A DNA stretch of 64,000 nucleotides from Salvelinus alpinus (GCF_045679555.1 NC_092091.1:88089057-88153056); one strand, 5' to 3'; shown: positions 12,296 through 24,285, counted from the first letter of the stretch. The notes: generated by a model from the letters alone, not told the origin. A program made the numbers and translations.

Positions 12296-14680
12296 CAGGA
12301 GGTGAGGGACAGTAAGAACACTCTAAACTACAGGAGGTTATATACAGTAGGAACACTCTAAACTACAGGAGGTTATATACAGTAGGAACACTCTAAACTA
12401 CAGGAGGTTATATACAGTAGGAACACTCTAAACTACAGGAGGTTAGGGACAGTAGGAACACTCTAAACTACAGGAGGTTATATACAGTAGGAACACTCTA
12501 AAGTACAGGAGGTTATATACAGTAGGAACACTCTAAACTACAGGAGGTTGTGTACAGTAGGAACACTCTAAACCACAGGAGGTTATATACAGTAGGAACA
12601 CTCTAAACTACAGGAGGTTATATACAGTAGGAACACTCTAAACTACAGGAGGTTATATACAGTAGGAACACTCTAAACTACAGGAGGTTATATACAGTAG
12701 GAACACTCTAAACTACAGGAGGTTATAAACAGTAGGAACACTCTAAACTACAGGAGGTTAGGGACAGTAGGAACACTCTAAACTACAGGAGGTTATATAC
12801 AGTAGGAACACTCTAAACCACAGGAGGTTATGTACAGTAAGAACACCCTAAACTACAGGAGGTTATATACAGTAGGAACACTCTAAACTACAGGAGGTTA
12901 TAAACAGTAGGAACACTCTAAACTACAGGAGGTTATGTACAGTAGGAACACTCTAAACTACAGGAGGTTATATACAGTAGGAACACTCTAAAGTACAGGG
13001 GGTTATATACAGTAAGAACACTCTAAAGTACAGGAGGTTATATACAGTAGGAACACTCTAAACTACAGGAGGTTATATACAGTAGGAACACTCTAAACTA
13101 CAGGAGGTTGTGTACAGTAGGAACACTCTAAACTACAGGAGGTTATATACAGTAGGAACACTCTAAACTACAGGAGGTTAGGGACAGTAGGAACACTCTA
13201 AACTACAGGAGGTTATGTACAGTAGGAACACTCTAAACTACAGGAGGTTGTGTACAGTAGGAACACTCTAAACTACAGGAGGTTATATACAGTAGGAACA
13301 CTCTAAACTACAGGAGGTGATGTACAGTAGGAACACTCTAAACTACAGGAGGTTATATACAGTAGGAACACTCTAAACTACAGTAGGTTCTGTACAGTAG
13401 GAACACTCTAAACTACAGGAGGTTATATACAGTAGGAACACTCTAAACTACAGGAGGTGATGTACAGTAGGAACACTCTAAACTACAGGAGGTTATATAC
13501 AGTAGGAACACTAAACCACAGGAGGTTATATACAGTAGGAACACTATAAACTACAGGAGGTTATATACAGTAGGAACACTCTAAACTACAGGAGGTTATA
13601 AACAGTAGGAACACTCTAAACTACAGGAGGTTATGTACAGTAGGAACACTCTAAACTACAGGAGGTTATATACAGTAGGAACACTCTAAAGTACAGGGGG
13701 TTATATACAGTAAGAACACTCTAAAGTACAGGAGGTTATATACAGTAGGAACACTCTAAACTACAGGAGGTTATATACAGTAGGAACACTCTAAACTACA
13801 GGAGGTTGTGTACAGTAGGAACACTCTAAACTACAGGAGGTTATATACAGTAGGAACACTCTAAACTACAGGAGGTTAGGGACAGTAGGAACACTCTAAA
13901 CTACAGGAGGTTATGTACAGTAGGAACACTCTAAACTACAGGAGGTTGTGTACAGTAGGAACACTCTAAACTACAGGAGGTTATATACAGTAGGAACACT
14001 CTAAACTACAGGAGGTGATGTACAGTAGGAACACTCTAAACTACAGGAGGTTATATACAGTAGGAACACTCTAAACTACAGTAGGTTCTGTACAGTAGGA
14101 ACACTCTAAACTACAGGAGGTTATATACAGTAGGAACACTCTAAACTACAGGAGGTGATGTACAGTAGGAACACTCTAAACTACAGGAGGTTATATACAG
14201 TAGGAACACTAAACCACAGGAGGTTATATACAGTAGGAACACTATAAACCACCGGAGGTTATATACAGTAGGAACACTCTAAACTACAGGAGGTTATATA
14301 CAGTAGGAACCCTCTAAACTACAGGAGGTTATATACAGTAGGAACCCTCTAAAGTACAGGAGGTTATAAACAGTAGGAACACTCTAAACTACAGGAGGTT
14401 ATGTACAGTAGGAACACTCTAAACTACAGGAGGTTATAAACAGTAGGAACACTCTAAACTACAGGAGGTTATGTACAGTAGGAACACTCTAAACTACAGG
14501 AGGTTATATACAGTAGGAACACTCTAAACTACAGGAGGTTATAAACAGTAGGAACACTCTAAACTACAGGAGGTTATGTACAGTGGGAACACTCTAAACT
14601 ACAGGAGGTTATATACAGTAGGAACACTCTAAACTACAGGAGGTTATATACAGTAGGAGCACTCTAAACCACAGGAGGTT
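12296..14680 (+). repeat. 35-bp minisatellite with about 700-bp higher-order repeat
   Basis: About 68 copies of a 35-bp unit (aggaggttatatacagtagg, then aacactctaaactac). A rare variant pair (agtacagggggtt followed by cagtaagaac) occurs at about 12996 and again at about 13694 in the same neighbourhood of variants, so about 20 units were duplicated as one block. The array stops exactly where a MITE-like element begins (aggaggttggtg). Confidence 0.96.
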
Positions 14681-14863
14681 GGTGTTACCTTAATTGGGGA
14701 GGACGGGTTCGTGGTAACGGCTGGGGCAGAATAGTGGAATGGTATCAAATAAATCAAACACATTGGTTTCTATGGTTTCCATGTGTTTGATGTCATTCCA
14801 TTTGCTCCGTTCCAGCCATTATTATGAGTCGTCCTCCCCTCACCAGCCTCCACTGCCACTGCT
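14665..14863. mobile_element. MITE-like inverted-repeat element
   Basis: A non-coding element of about 190 bp with inverted ends (ggaggttggtg...ggggaggac at the left; gtcctcccctcaccagcctc at the right). It has an internal palindrome, caaacacattggtttctatg against atggtttccatgtgtttg. I recognise it as a common salmonid dispersed element, probably a non-autonomous DNA transposon. Its left end shares the aggaggtt core of the adjacent minisatellite unit. Confidence 0.75.
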
Positions 14864-15590
14864 CTAAACATCACACGGTTAAAGGTTGGGGGGGGGCTGA
14901 AATATTTAGCTTTTACAAAATGTTATGCAGTTTTTAAATGAAACAAAATACCTTGTTCTTGTTAAATAGTTTAGAAATGTAAATCCCCTAAATCTTTAAT
15001 GTCTTGAGGGAATTGTATGGTACAATGCATTTCTCTCTCTCTCACTCACTCCCTCACTCACTCTCTCTGTCCACCTTTCTCCCCCCACTTTCTCTGTTCT
15101 CCCCCTCTCCCACTCTCTCTGTCCAACTTTCTCCCCCTTCTAGCTCCCCCCTCTTTCTCTGTTCTCCCCCTCTCCCACTCTCTCTGTCCAACTTTCTCCC
15201 CCTTCTAGCTTCCCCCTCTTTCTCTGTTCTCCCCCTCTCCCACTCTCCTTTAAAAGTTGATAGATTCGTCTGAAGGCCATATGTGGGTGACTGGAGGATG
15301 AAAGGATGATATGTTAACATGATCTCTTCTTCTCTCTCGTTAAGAAAGAGGGAGAAACCTGATCCAGGGGAATTGGATAGAGCCAGGTTCAAATTCCTCT
15401 CCCCATCTGTTAAATGTATGAGGTCCCATGCCTAGGGGGGACAGAGGTACTACCAGTAGACAAGACCGTGTTATTCATGAAGTGGATCTATGTGAATCTA
15501 AATGTGTGTGTGTGTGTGTGTCATGCCTACAGGGGACAGTGGAATGTCTCCCGCTAATGTTGTCCTCTGAAACCCTCTTGATACAGTGGT
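14864..15590. other. spacer with CT-rich tract and short (GT)n
   Basis: A polypyrimidine tract (15030-15246) holds two or three copies of a roughly 60-bp block (ctctctgtccaactttctcc, then cccttctagct). A short (GT)n lies at about 15503-15521. No gene is supported; the overlapping open frames are low complexity. Confidence 0.7.
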
Positions 15591-16261
15591 TGTCGTGGAA
15601 ATTCTAATCAATAATGAGGAGAGACAAGGTCAATCACCAATCAGGATATTTACTTTATTCAAAACGTATTAATAACATTGATTAATTATTGCAATAATGA
15701 AGCTGGTCGACGAATCACCTTTAGATGATTCGTTGAGAGCCCCGACAAACACCTTATATAGTAAAGATACACCCCCTTAGTCTACATGACAAACAACAGA
15801 TGTGTGGAACGGGTCACAAGGTGGTGAGACTTGATACATGAGAAAAGAGTATCACCCAGACAGATGGCATTTGTTATGAAGACTGTTTTTTATTGTACAG
15901 AATTTGGCCCCGAAGATCTCATACCTGGTACGTCATAGTACAGCAGCACTAACTCATTCTATGACATAAATCAATTGTCAGCTTCAGATACCCACATCTC
16001 AAGTAAAACCAATGTCCTTGACCACACGCCTCGACGAGCAGACTGAGGGGAGTGAGCCTCTGGGTCATACACTACACTATAGGTGCAACATCAGAGAGGA
16101 CGTACAATGGTTCCAGACACTACCCCACACATCCTGTCTCAGACCTTATCTCCGCCAGGGCCCAAATCAGAAAGATCACAGATACGATTGTTCAAAAACC
16201 TCGATTCTATTCCAGAAAAACAATCATTTGATGCAACAACAGTATTATAACATCATCTTGT
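15591..16261. other. unclassified unique-looking sequence
   Basis: No recognisable exon. It contains the inverted pieces gacgaatcacctttagatga and gattcgttgag near 15710-15735, and may be a solo LTR or another dispersed element, but no terminal repeats were identified. The 83-codon open frame at 16012-16263 has no recognisable similarity. Confidence 0.4.
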
Positions 16262-19200
16262 AAGTTCTCTCTCACACTGTCCTGGACTCTCTCACACTGT
16301 CCTGGACTCTCTCACACTGTCCTGGACTCTCTCACACTGTCCTGGACTCTCTCACACTGTCCTGGACTCTCTCACACTGTCCTGGACTCTCTCACACTGT
16401 CCTGGACTCTCTCACACTGTCCTGGACTCTCTCACACTGTCCTGGACTCTCTCACACTGTCCTGGACTCTCTCACACTGTCCTGGACTCTCTCCCACTGT
16501 CCTGGACTCTCTCCCACTGTCCTGGACTCTCTCACACTGTCCTGGACTCTCTCACACTGTCCTGGACTCTCTCACACTGTCCTGGACTCTCTCACACTGT
16601 CCTGGACTCTCTCACACTGTCCTGGACTCTCTCCCACTGTCCCGGACTCTCTCCCACTGTCCTGGACACTCTGTCCTGGACTCTCTCCCACTGTCCTGGA
16701 CTCTCTCACACTGTCCTGGACTCTCTCACACTGTCCTGGACTCTCTCACACTGTCCTGGACTCTCTCACACTGTCCTGGACTCTCTCACACTGTCCTGGA
16801 CTCTCTCCCACTGTCCTGGACTCTCTCCCACTGTCCTGGACTCTCTCCCACTGTCCTGGACTCTCTCCCACTGTCCTGGACTCTCTCCCACTGTCCTGGA
16901 CTCTCTCCCACTGTCCTGGACACTCTGTCCTGGACACTCTGTCCTGGACACTCTGTCCTGGACACTCTGTCCTGGACTCTCTCACACTGTCCTGGACTCT
17001 CTCACACTGTCCTGAACTCTCTCCCACTGTCCTGAACTCTCTCCCACTGTCCTGGACTCTCTCACACTGTCCTGGACTCTCTCCCACTGTCCTGGACTGT
17101 CTCCCACTGTCCTGGACTCTCTCACACTGTCCTGGACTCTCTCCCACTGTCCTGGACACTCTGTCCTGGACACTCTGTCCTGGACTCTCTCACACTGTCC
17201 TTGACTCTCTCCCACTGTCCTGGACTCTCTCCCACTGTCCTGGACTCTCTCCCACTGTCCTGGACTCTCTCCCACTGTCCTGGACTCTCTCACACTGTCC
17301 TGGACTCTCTCACACTGTCCTGGACTCTCTCACACTGTCCTGGACTCTCTCACACTGTACTGGACTCTCTCCCACTGTACTGGACTCTCTCCCACTGTCC
17401 TGGACTCTCTCCCACTGTCCTGGACTCTCTCACACTGTCCTGGACTCTCTCCCACTGTCCTGGACTCTCTCCCACTGTCCTGGACTCTCTCCCACTGTCC
17501 TGGACTCTCTCCCACTGTCCTGAACTCTCTCCCACTGTCCTGAACTCTCTCACACTGTCCTGGACTCTCTCCCACTGTCCTGAACTCTCTCCCACTGTCC
17601 TGACTCTCTCCCACTGTCCTGAACTCTCTCCCACTGTCCTGGACTCTCTCCCACTGTCCTGGACTCTCTCCCACTGTCCTGGACTCTCTCCCACTGTCCT
17701 GGACACTCTGTCCTGGACACTCTGTCCTGGACACTCTCACACTGTCCTGGACTCTCTCACACCGTCCTGGACTCTCTCACACTGTCCTGGACTCTCTCCC
17801 ACTGTCCTGGACTCTCTCACACTGTCCTGGACTCTCTCACACTGTCCTGGACTCTCTCCCACTGTCCTGGACTCTCTCACACTGTCCTGGACTCTCTCAC
17901 ACTGTCCTGGACTCTCTCCCACTGTCCTGGACTCTCTCCCACTGTCCTGGACTCTCTCCCACTGTCCTGGACTCTCTCCCACTGTCCTGGACTCTCTCCC
18001 ACTAACGTTGTCCTCTGAAACCCTCTCTCCCACTGTCCTGGACTCTCTCCCACTGTCCTGGACTCTCTCCCACTGTCCTGGACTCTCTCCCACTGTCCTG
18101 GACTCTCTCCCACTAACGTTGTCCTCTGAAACCCTCTCTCCCACTGTCCTGGACTCTCTCCCACTGTCCTGGACTCTCTCCCACTGTCCTGGACTCTCTC
18201 CCACTGTCCTGGACTCTCTCCCACTAACGTTGTCCTCTGAAACCCTCTCTCACACTGTCCTGGACTCTCTCCCACTAACGTTGTCCTCTGAAACCCTCTC
18301 TCACACTGTCCTGGACTCTCTCCCACTAACGTTGTCCTCTGAAACCCTCTCTCACACTGTCCTGGACTCTCTCACACTGTCCTGGACTCTCTCACACTGT
18401 CCTGGACTCTCTCCCACTGTCCTGGACTCTCTCCCACTAACGTTGTCCTCTGAAACCCTCTCTCACACTGTCCTAGACTCTCTCCCACTAATGTTGTCCT
18501 CTGAAACCCTCTCTCACACTGTCCTAGACTCTCTCCCACTAACGTTGTCCTCTGAAACCCTCTCTCCCACTGTCCTGAACTCTCTCCCACTGTCCTGAAC
18601 TCTCTCCCACTGTCCTGGACTCTCTCCCACTGTCCTGGACTCTCTCACACTGTCCTGGACTCTCTCCCACTGTCCTGGACTCTCTCCCACTGTCCTGGAC
18701 TCTCTCCCACTGTCCTGGACTCTCTCCCACTGTCCTGGACTCTCTCCCACTGTCCTGGACTCTCTCCCACTGTCCTGGACTCTCTCCCACTGTCCTGGAC
18801 TCTCTCCCACTGTCCTGAACTCTCTCCCACTGTCCTGGACTCTCTCACACTGTCCTGGACTCTCTCCCACTGTCATGGACTCTCTCCCACTGTCCTGAAC
18901 TCTCTCCCACTGTCCTGAACTCTCTCCCACTGTCCTGGACTCTCTCCCACTGTCCTGGACTCTCTCCCACTGTCCTGGACTCTCTCACACTGTCCTGGAC
19001 TCTCTCCCACTGTCCTGGACTCTCTCCCACTAACGTTGTCCTCTGAAACCCTCTCTCACACTGTCCTGGACTCTCTCCCACTAACGTTGTCCTCTGAAAC
19101 CCTCTCTCACACTGTCCTGGACTCTCTCACACTGTCCTGGACTCTCTCACACTGTCCTGGACTCTCTCCCACTGTCCTGGACTCTCTCCCACTAACGTTG

Positions 19201-19472
19201 TCCTCTGAAACCCTCTCTCACACTGTCCTAGACTCTCTCCCACTAATGTTGTCCTCTGAAACCCTCTCTCACACTGTCCTAGACTCTCTCCCACTAACGT
19301 TGTCCTCTGAAACCCTCTCTCACACTGTCCTAGACTCTCTCCCACTAATGTTGTCCTCTGAAACCCTCTCTCACACTGTCCTGGACTCTCTCCCACTAAC
19401 GTTGTCCTCTGAAACCCTCTCTCACACTGTCCTGGACTCTCTCCCACTAACTTTGTCCTCTGAAACCCTCTG
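16262..19472 (+). repeat. 20-bp minisatellite with interspersed longer unit
   Basis: About 140 copies of a 20-bp unit (ctggactctctcacactgtc, with ctccca and other variants). In the second half it mixes with a longer unit that adds actaacgttgtcctctgaaa ccctct. The longer unit resembles the single-copy sequence at 15540-15585 (tctcccgctaatgttgtcct, ctgaaaccctcttgatacag), and the last copy (19450-19480) also ends in ctggatacagtg. So the array grew from sequence already present here. Long open frames on both strands are by-products. Confidence 0.96.
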
Positions 19473-19488
19473 GATACAGTGTTCCTGG

Positions 19489-19578
19489 ACAGGTAGGTTA
19501 CAGGTAGGGTACAGGTAGGTTACAGGTAGGGTACAGGTAGGGTACAGGTAGGGTACAGGTAGGTTACAGGTAGGTTAC
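19489..19578 (+). repeat. short tandem repeat (acaggtaggtt)n
   Basis: About nine copies of a 10-11-bp unit (acaggtaggtt / acaggtagggt). Each unit contains CAG and GTAGG, resembling a splice donor, but no exon is visible here. Confidence 0.9.
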
Positions 19579-19589
19579 AAGGTGGGCAT

Positions 19590-19735
19590 GCTTTTGTTCC
19601 AGGCAGCCCAACACACCTGATTTAACTAATCAACTAATCATCACACCTTGATTTTAGGCCAGTTTAGCTGAATCAGGTTTGTTAGAGCTGGTCTGCAATA
19701 ATAGTTTGGATATGTACAGTAGCTTTCCAGGACCC
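19590..19735. mobile_element. fragment of a dispersed salmonid-type element
   Basis: The sequence with cacacctgatttaactaatc and gagctggtctgcaa resembles a short non-coding repeat that I recall from many salmonid loci; a related piece lies at 61640-61830. It overlaps the region where the end of the lurap1l reading frame would be expected. Confidence 0.5.
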
Positions 19736-19775
19736 AAACCCAGGGTTTACTTTCCCTTCAAGCCTCCTTCTCCAA

Positions 19776-20062
19776 CTACCCGGTCAGCGGGCGAGAGAGG
19801 GAAGGTATCGCCGCTGGGTCTTCCGCCAAGCTACCCAGATAACTCCCCACAGTCATCACATCAAAACCCATCTCTCCCGTAGTGCAGACTGGACACGCTG
19901 CTTCGCCGGGATGCCTCCTGGCTCTCGGCCAGGCTACTCTCCTGGCTAGTCACCGCTGCCATCCCTCAGCTACACCTCCAGGTCCCAGCGCGTCGCCTCG
20001 ATGCCGTCGTTGATCGACAGGAGCTGGCACATCAGACGGACGTCCATGCCCCGCAGGTGTGA
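19776..20062 (-). pseudogene. lurap1l: lurap1l exon 2, frame-disrupted
   Basis: Starts at the acceptor aacacag|TCACACCTGCGG in phase 0. It reads 30 codons (SHLRGMDVRLM...RWDLEV) to TAG at 19970-19972. Downstream similarity to the family moves to another frame and, near the gggtttt run at about 19865, shifts again before a final TAG at 19776-19778. The acceptor region is copied in the tandem array just upstream in the intron. Confidence 0.75.
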
Positions 20063-20411
20063 CTGTGTTGTTAGGAGAGAACAGGACAAACATGAGTTAG
20101 GGCAGGTGTGACTGTGTTGTTAGGAGAGAACAGGACAAACATGAGTTAGGGCAGGTGTGACTGTGTTGTTAGGAGAGAACAGGACAAACATGAGTTAGGG
20201 CAGGTGTGACTGTGTTGTTAGGAGAGAACAGGACAAACATGAGTTAGGGCAGGTGTGACTGTGTTGTTAGGAGAGAACAGGACAAACATGAGTTAGGGCA
20301 GGTGTGACTGTGTTACTAGGAGAGAACAGGACAAACATGAGTTAGGGCAGGTGTGACTGTGTTGTTAGGAGAGAACAGGACAAACATGAGTTAGGGCATG
20401 AGTTAGGGCAG
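20054..20411 (-). repeat. 49-bp array copied from the lurap1l exon 2 acceptor
   Basis: Seven copies of a 49-bp unit (gcaggtgtgactgtgttgtt, then aggagagaacaggacaaaca tgagttagg). Position 20054-20065 of the first copy is exon 2 sequence plus its acceptor (on the - strand, cacag|TCACACCTGC). Six further copies lie upstream in the intron, so each repeats the 3' splice site. Copies are almost identical, with one gttact variant. Confidence 0.95.
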
Positions 20412-20639
20412 GTGTGAACTTGAACGAGAACAGATTTTAATACCTGCTTGTCCTCCCCTCCCACTTATTCATTCCAATGCCATATTTTCTCTCTCTAAAC
20501 ATGTGGGTAAACGGTATTATAGCTTATTAATGTAACTTCCTAGTAACATTTAACTATTTAAAATTATCCAATAGGAGGACGTAATTAACGTCTTTAAAAC
20601 CAACTGTCCTCATTACATTTTTTTGTTCTAATGATAATA

Positions 20640-20835
20640 AACACGTAAACACTCTATAGGACTTGGATAAACACGTAAACACTCTATAGGACTTGGATAA
20701 ACACGTAAACACTCTATAGGACTTGGATAAACACGTAAACACTCTATAGGACTTGGATAAACACTCTACAGGACTTGGATAAAACACTCTACAGGACTTG
20801 GATAGACACTCTACAGGACTTGGATAGACACTTAG
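20640..20835. repeat. 30-bp repeat in the lurap1l intron
   Basis: Four 30-bp copies (actctataggacttggataa acacgtaaac) followed by three or four shortened copies with actctacaggacttggata. It lies 30 bp from the exon 1 donor but does not include it. Confidence 0.93.
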
Positions 20836-20864
20836 ACACAATAAAGGTTAAATAAAATACTTAC

Positions 20865-21074
20865 CATTTCTTGTCTTAGGAGTCGCATGTTGCTCTGCAG
20901 ACTCGTGGTGTCGGACATGTCTTTTACACGGCCAGGCGAGTCCCACTCGTCTCTACCATCTGTATTCTCTTTCATCATCCGTCCATCCGGGGCAAAAGGA
21001 AACAGACTCTCTGGAATCTTCCGACCAATCTTTCTCTCGATCTCACTCAGATCCGTTGCGATGGTAATATCCAT
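20865..21074 (-). CDS. lurap1l: lurap1l exon 1
   Basis: Seventy codons from ATG (MDITIATDLSEIERK) to CAAGAAATG|GTAAGT, phase 0. The inner ATG is preferred to one six codons upstream because the family begins only a few residues before the conserved DLxxIExKxGRKxPESL. No lesion is seen in this exon. Confidence 0.8.
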
Positions 21075-22625
21075 TACATAGGAAGTACACACTCTTCACC
21101 TGATGATAATAGTCCACGGTAATATAATGTCATAGACTACTGTTACGCAAAGTTTTGCCTCTGCGGGCCACGCGTAATGACGCGTCAGAGATCTGGCTGC
21201 AACCGATGGAAAGATACAGACAAGAGTCATACCATTCGATTCCCTCTCGACGCCAGCTGACTTTAACGTACTTTTTGAAAAGCGTTATCATCGAACATAA
21301 AGATAATGCATTAACACGCATTAAATGTGGGAGAGGAGGAGGTACATTTCCATATGAGGAATTCCAGACGGCCAGTGCCAACCATAGGAATGCAGGTTAC
21401 GTCATTCAGCCAGCCAGCCAGCCCTATAACTGTGGGAACGAAGCGTAGACTGACACAAAACTCGAGGGGTGAGTGTTCAACTGTGAGTAAATGTAACGTA
21501 CTGTTACATAAACACTTGACTGACTTGACTTTAGAGGTGAGTTACCCCGCCCAACAACATTGTGCTTAAACAAGGTGTCACGTTGCTCAATTTTTACACA
21601 ATCTGCATACATTCTAGTAAGATTTAGGGCCTTTCAGCATTCATATCATATCAATATACACAATTATAATAATAAACATAATTGAATATTGGGGAAAAGT
21701 CGACTTCCCCAATGGCGTCACACCAGTCAATAACAGTGCGCACTTGTGGCGTGCGACGTTCTTTGGCTGAATCATAGAGATAGATAGAGGACTCATCTTT
21801 GGTATCTCTGCTATTATAGCATCTATTGAGGCTATCTCTAATTTTAAAGTAGTCCATTTTCTTATTCACGATTGGCTGATCCTTCCCGATGACCCGGTTG
21901 GATATGACTCCAACAGGGGCACCAGGAGGGAACAGCCAATGAAGTTGGAAGTCCCACCCAGTTGACTACATTAAAATGGTGGAAGCCCTCAATGGCGCTG
22001 CCTATGCTATTACAAGCCTATTGGCTACTAGAGGCCTCTGTCATTCTCTATGGGCTGAGCATGGTGAAAACAGCTGTTCAGAACCAGGAAATAGCTATGA
22101 GTTTGAACTGTTTGTTAGACCGCGCTAAACAACGACAAAAAACGAGTAAGTTGCAAACATATGGTCCCAATAAATATAGACCCCTATGTTAATAACAGGT
22201 ATGTGTTTTCGTTTTCCTACTGAATTGTAGAATGTGGAAACTGTAACAAATGCAGAAAAACTGTAAAAACCTAAACGCACGTTGGACTGTCACTGTAGAT
22301 CCATTGTAGCCTATTGGGCTAGAGGAAGTCCTAAATAGCGATGTCACGTAGAGTAGCCTATCAATAAAACAAACTTACAAGTTGTAAATAGACAGGTTAT
22401 ATTAAGACGGGAATGTTTTAGTCCATGAACGGGTTATCAAAAGAGGAGAATTGGCATTTTTCTAAACTAAATGCGTATGTGATTTTTAGATACTGTCTAC
22501 GGTCCACATCGTCACTGGCAATTTGAATATATTCGTTTTCTTATTAGCAGGCGGCCTATTTTCATTTTAATAGTTTTTCTTCCATTACTGAAGCAAGTTA
22601 ATGTGGTGCCTTGGGTTCAGACTAG
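21075..22625. other. sequence upstream of lurap1l
   Basis: Would contain the lurap1l promoter and 5' UTR; I could not pick a TATA box or start site. The sequence is of mixed composition without long tandem repeats. The open frames here (60-97 codons) show no recognisable family. Part of 21690-22190 may be a dispersed repeat, but I could not place it in a family. Confidence 0.4.
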
Positions 22626-22629
22626 CAGC

Positions 22630-22955
22630 TACAATGCCTGTGTGATGGGTGGTGCTGTGAAGCGTAGGACAGTATGCCTGTCTGATGGGTGGTGCTGTGA
22701 AGCGCAGGACAGTATGCCTGTCTGATGGGTGGTGCTGTGAAGCGTAGGACAGTATGCCTGTCTGATGGGTGGTGCTGTGAAGCGCAGGACAGTATGCCTG
22801 TCTGATGGGTGGTGCTGTGAAGCGCAGGACAGTATGCCTGTCTGATGGGTGGTGCTGTGAAGCGCAGGACAGTATGCCTGTGTGATGGGTGGTGCTGTGA
22901 AGCGCAGGACAGTATGCCTGTCTGATGGGTGGTGCTGTGAAGCGCAGGACAGTAT
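22630..22955 (+). repeat. 40-bp minisatellite
   Basis: Eight copies of a 40-bp unit (gcctgtctgatgggtggtgc tgtgaagcgcaggacagtat), differing mainly by gcgtagg/gcgcagg and tgtctg/tgtgtg. Confidence 0.95.
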
Positions 22956-23339
22956 ATTCCCCACCGGAGGGCGCCCCATACACTGTTATGAAGGAACTAC
23001 TATCTACAGTACGGGGATAAAAGGTGCCTGACCAGGTTTACTAATCCAGAGGCCCGTATCCACAAAACCCCTCAGGGTCTCAGTCTCCGTGGATACGGGG
23101 CCAAAGGGTAGTGAACGTTATGAAAACACAGACAAAGCCGCTCGGACACAGGTTTTCAAAACCAGTACAACTTTATTAGAAGAAGGAATAAAAACAGCAT
23201 CAACTATAGACAGGGTTCTGGTTTAATAGCACCCTAACCTAAATATAGTGCACTACCTTTGACCAGAACCCTATGGGTACACAAGGGCACCATTCCCTCT
23301 ATAGTGCACTACTGTTGACCAGGGATCGTATGCTAAAGT

Positions 23340-23905
23340 AGTGCATTAGTCCTAGTGGTAGTGCATTAGCCTAGTGGTAGTGCATTAGCCTAGTGGTAGT
23401 GCATTAGCCTAGTGGTAGTGCATTAGCCTAGTGGTAGTGCATTAGCCTAGTGGTAGTGCATTAGCCTAGTGGTAGTGCATTAGCCTAGTGGTAGTACATT
23501 AGCCTAGTGGTAGTGCATTAGCCTAGTGGTAGTGCATTAGCCTAGTGGTAGTGTATTAGCCTAGTGGTAGTGCATTAGCCTAGTGGTAGTGTATTAGCCT
23601 AGTGGTAGTGTATTAGCCTAGTGGTAGTGCGTTAGCCTAGTGGTAGTGCGTTAGCCTAGTGGTAGTGCGTTAGCCTAGTGGTAGTGCGTTAGCCTAGTGG
23701 TAGTGCGTTAGCCTAGTGGTAGTGCGTTAGCCTAGTGGTAGTGCGTTAGCCTAGTGGTAGTGCGTTAGCCTAGTGGTAGTGTATTAGCCTAGTGGTAGTG
23801 TATTAGCCTAGTGGTAGTGCATTAGCCTAGTGGTAGTGCATTAGCCTAGTGGTAGTGCTTTAGCCTAGTGGTAGTGCCTTAGCCTAGTGGTAGTACATTA
23901 GCCGA
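23340..23905 (+). repeat. 19-bp expansion of a SINE A-box segment
   Basis: About 29 copies of a 19-bp unit (tagcctagtggtagtgcat, with gcg, gta and gct variants). Each carries the SINE A-box-like core tagcctagtgg. Runs of the same variant (eight consecutive gtgcgt units) show stepwise local amplification. Confidence 0.93.
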
Positions 23906-23974
23906 GTGGTAGGAGTGTTGGGCCAGTAACCCCAAGATTGAATCCCCGAGCTGACAAGGTAAAAGTATGTCGTT

Positions 23975-24285
23975 CTGTCCCTGAACAAGGCAGTTAACCC
24001 GCTGTTCCCCTGAACAAGGCAGTTAACCCGCTGTTCCCCCGAACAAGGCAGTTAACCCACTGTTCCCCTGAACAAGGCAGTTAACCCCCCGTTCCCCTGA
24101 ACAAGGCAGTTAACCCACTGTTCCCCTGAACAAGGCAGTTATAACCCACTGTTCCCCTGAACAAGGCAGTTATAACCCACTGTTCCCCTGAACAAGGCAG
24201 TTATAACCCACTGTTCCCCTGAACAAGGCAGTTAACCCACTGTTCCCCTGAACAAGGCAGTTTAACCCACTGTTCCCTGGTAGGC
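23975..24285 (+). repeat. 27-29-bp expansion inside the SINE body
   Basis: About ten copies of a unit of 27-29 bp (cctgaacaaggcagttaacc cactgttcc). Some copies have taa inserted (gttataaccc). It is a direct amplification of the SINE body. Confidence 0.93.

Larger units (their letters stand above)
19776..21074 (-). pseudogene. lurap1l: lurap1l with intact exon 1 and broken exon 2
   Basis: LURAP1L (LRAP35b) is a small leucine-rich adaptor related to LURAP1, a partner of the MRCK-MYO18A actin system. Exon 1 (20865-21074) encodes 70 residues including EIERKIGRKIPESL and LLRQEM, and exon 2 continues in phase with MDVRLMCQLLSINDGIEA, both close to the family core. A TAG at 19970-19972 then ends the frame, giving 100 residues where the family has well over 200. 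Family-like sequence carries on in a second frame (AAVTSQESSLAES, SSVSSLHYGRDGF) and then a third (VGSYLGSLAEDP). The normal C-terminus is not seen. Position and orientation between mpdz and tyrp1 support the name. It may be a decaying duplicate after the salmonid genome doubling; an assembly indel is the alternative for one lesion but less so for several. Confidence 0.78.

Noticed and set aside
20054-20411. CRISPR-like regular repeats (also considered for other arrays)
   Set aside because: Units are directly adjacent with no unique spacers, and the genome is a vertebrate.
21155-21569. Open frames of 80-97 codons upstream of lurap1l
   Set aside because: Overlapping frames of different strands with no family resemblance; they are likely promoter-proximal non-coding sequence.
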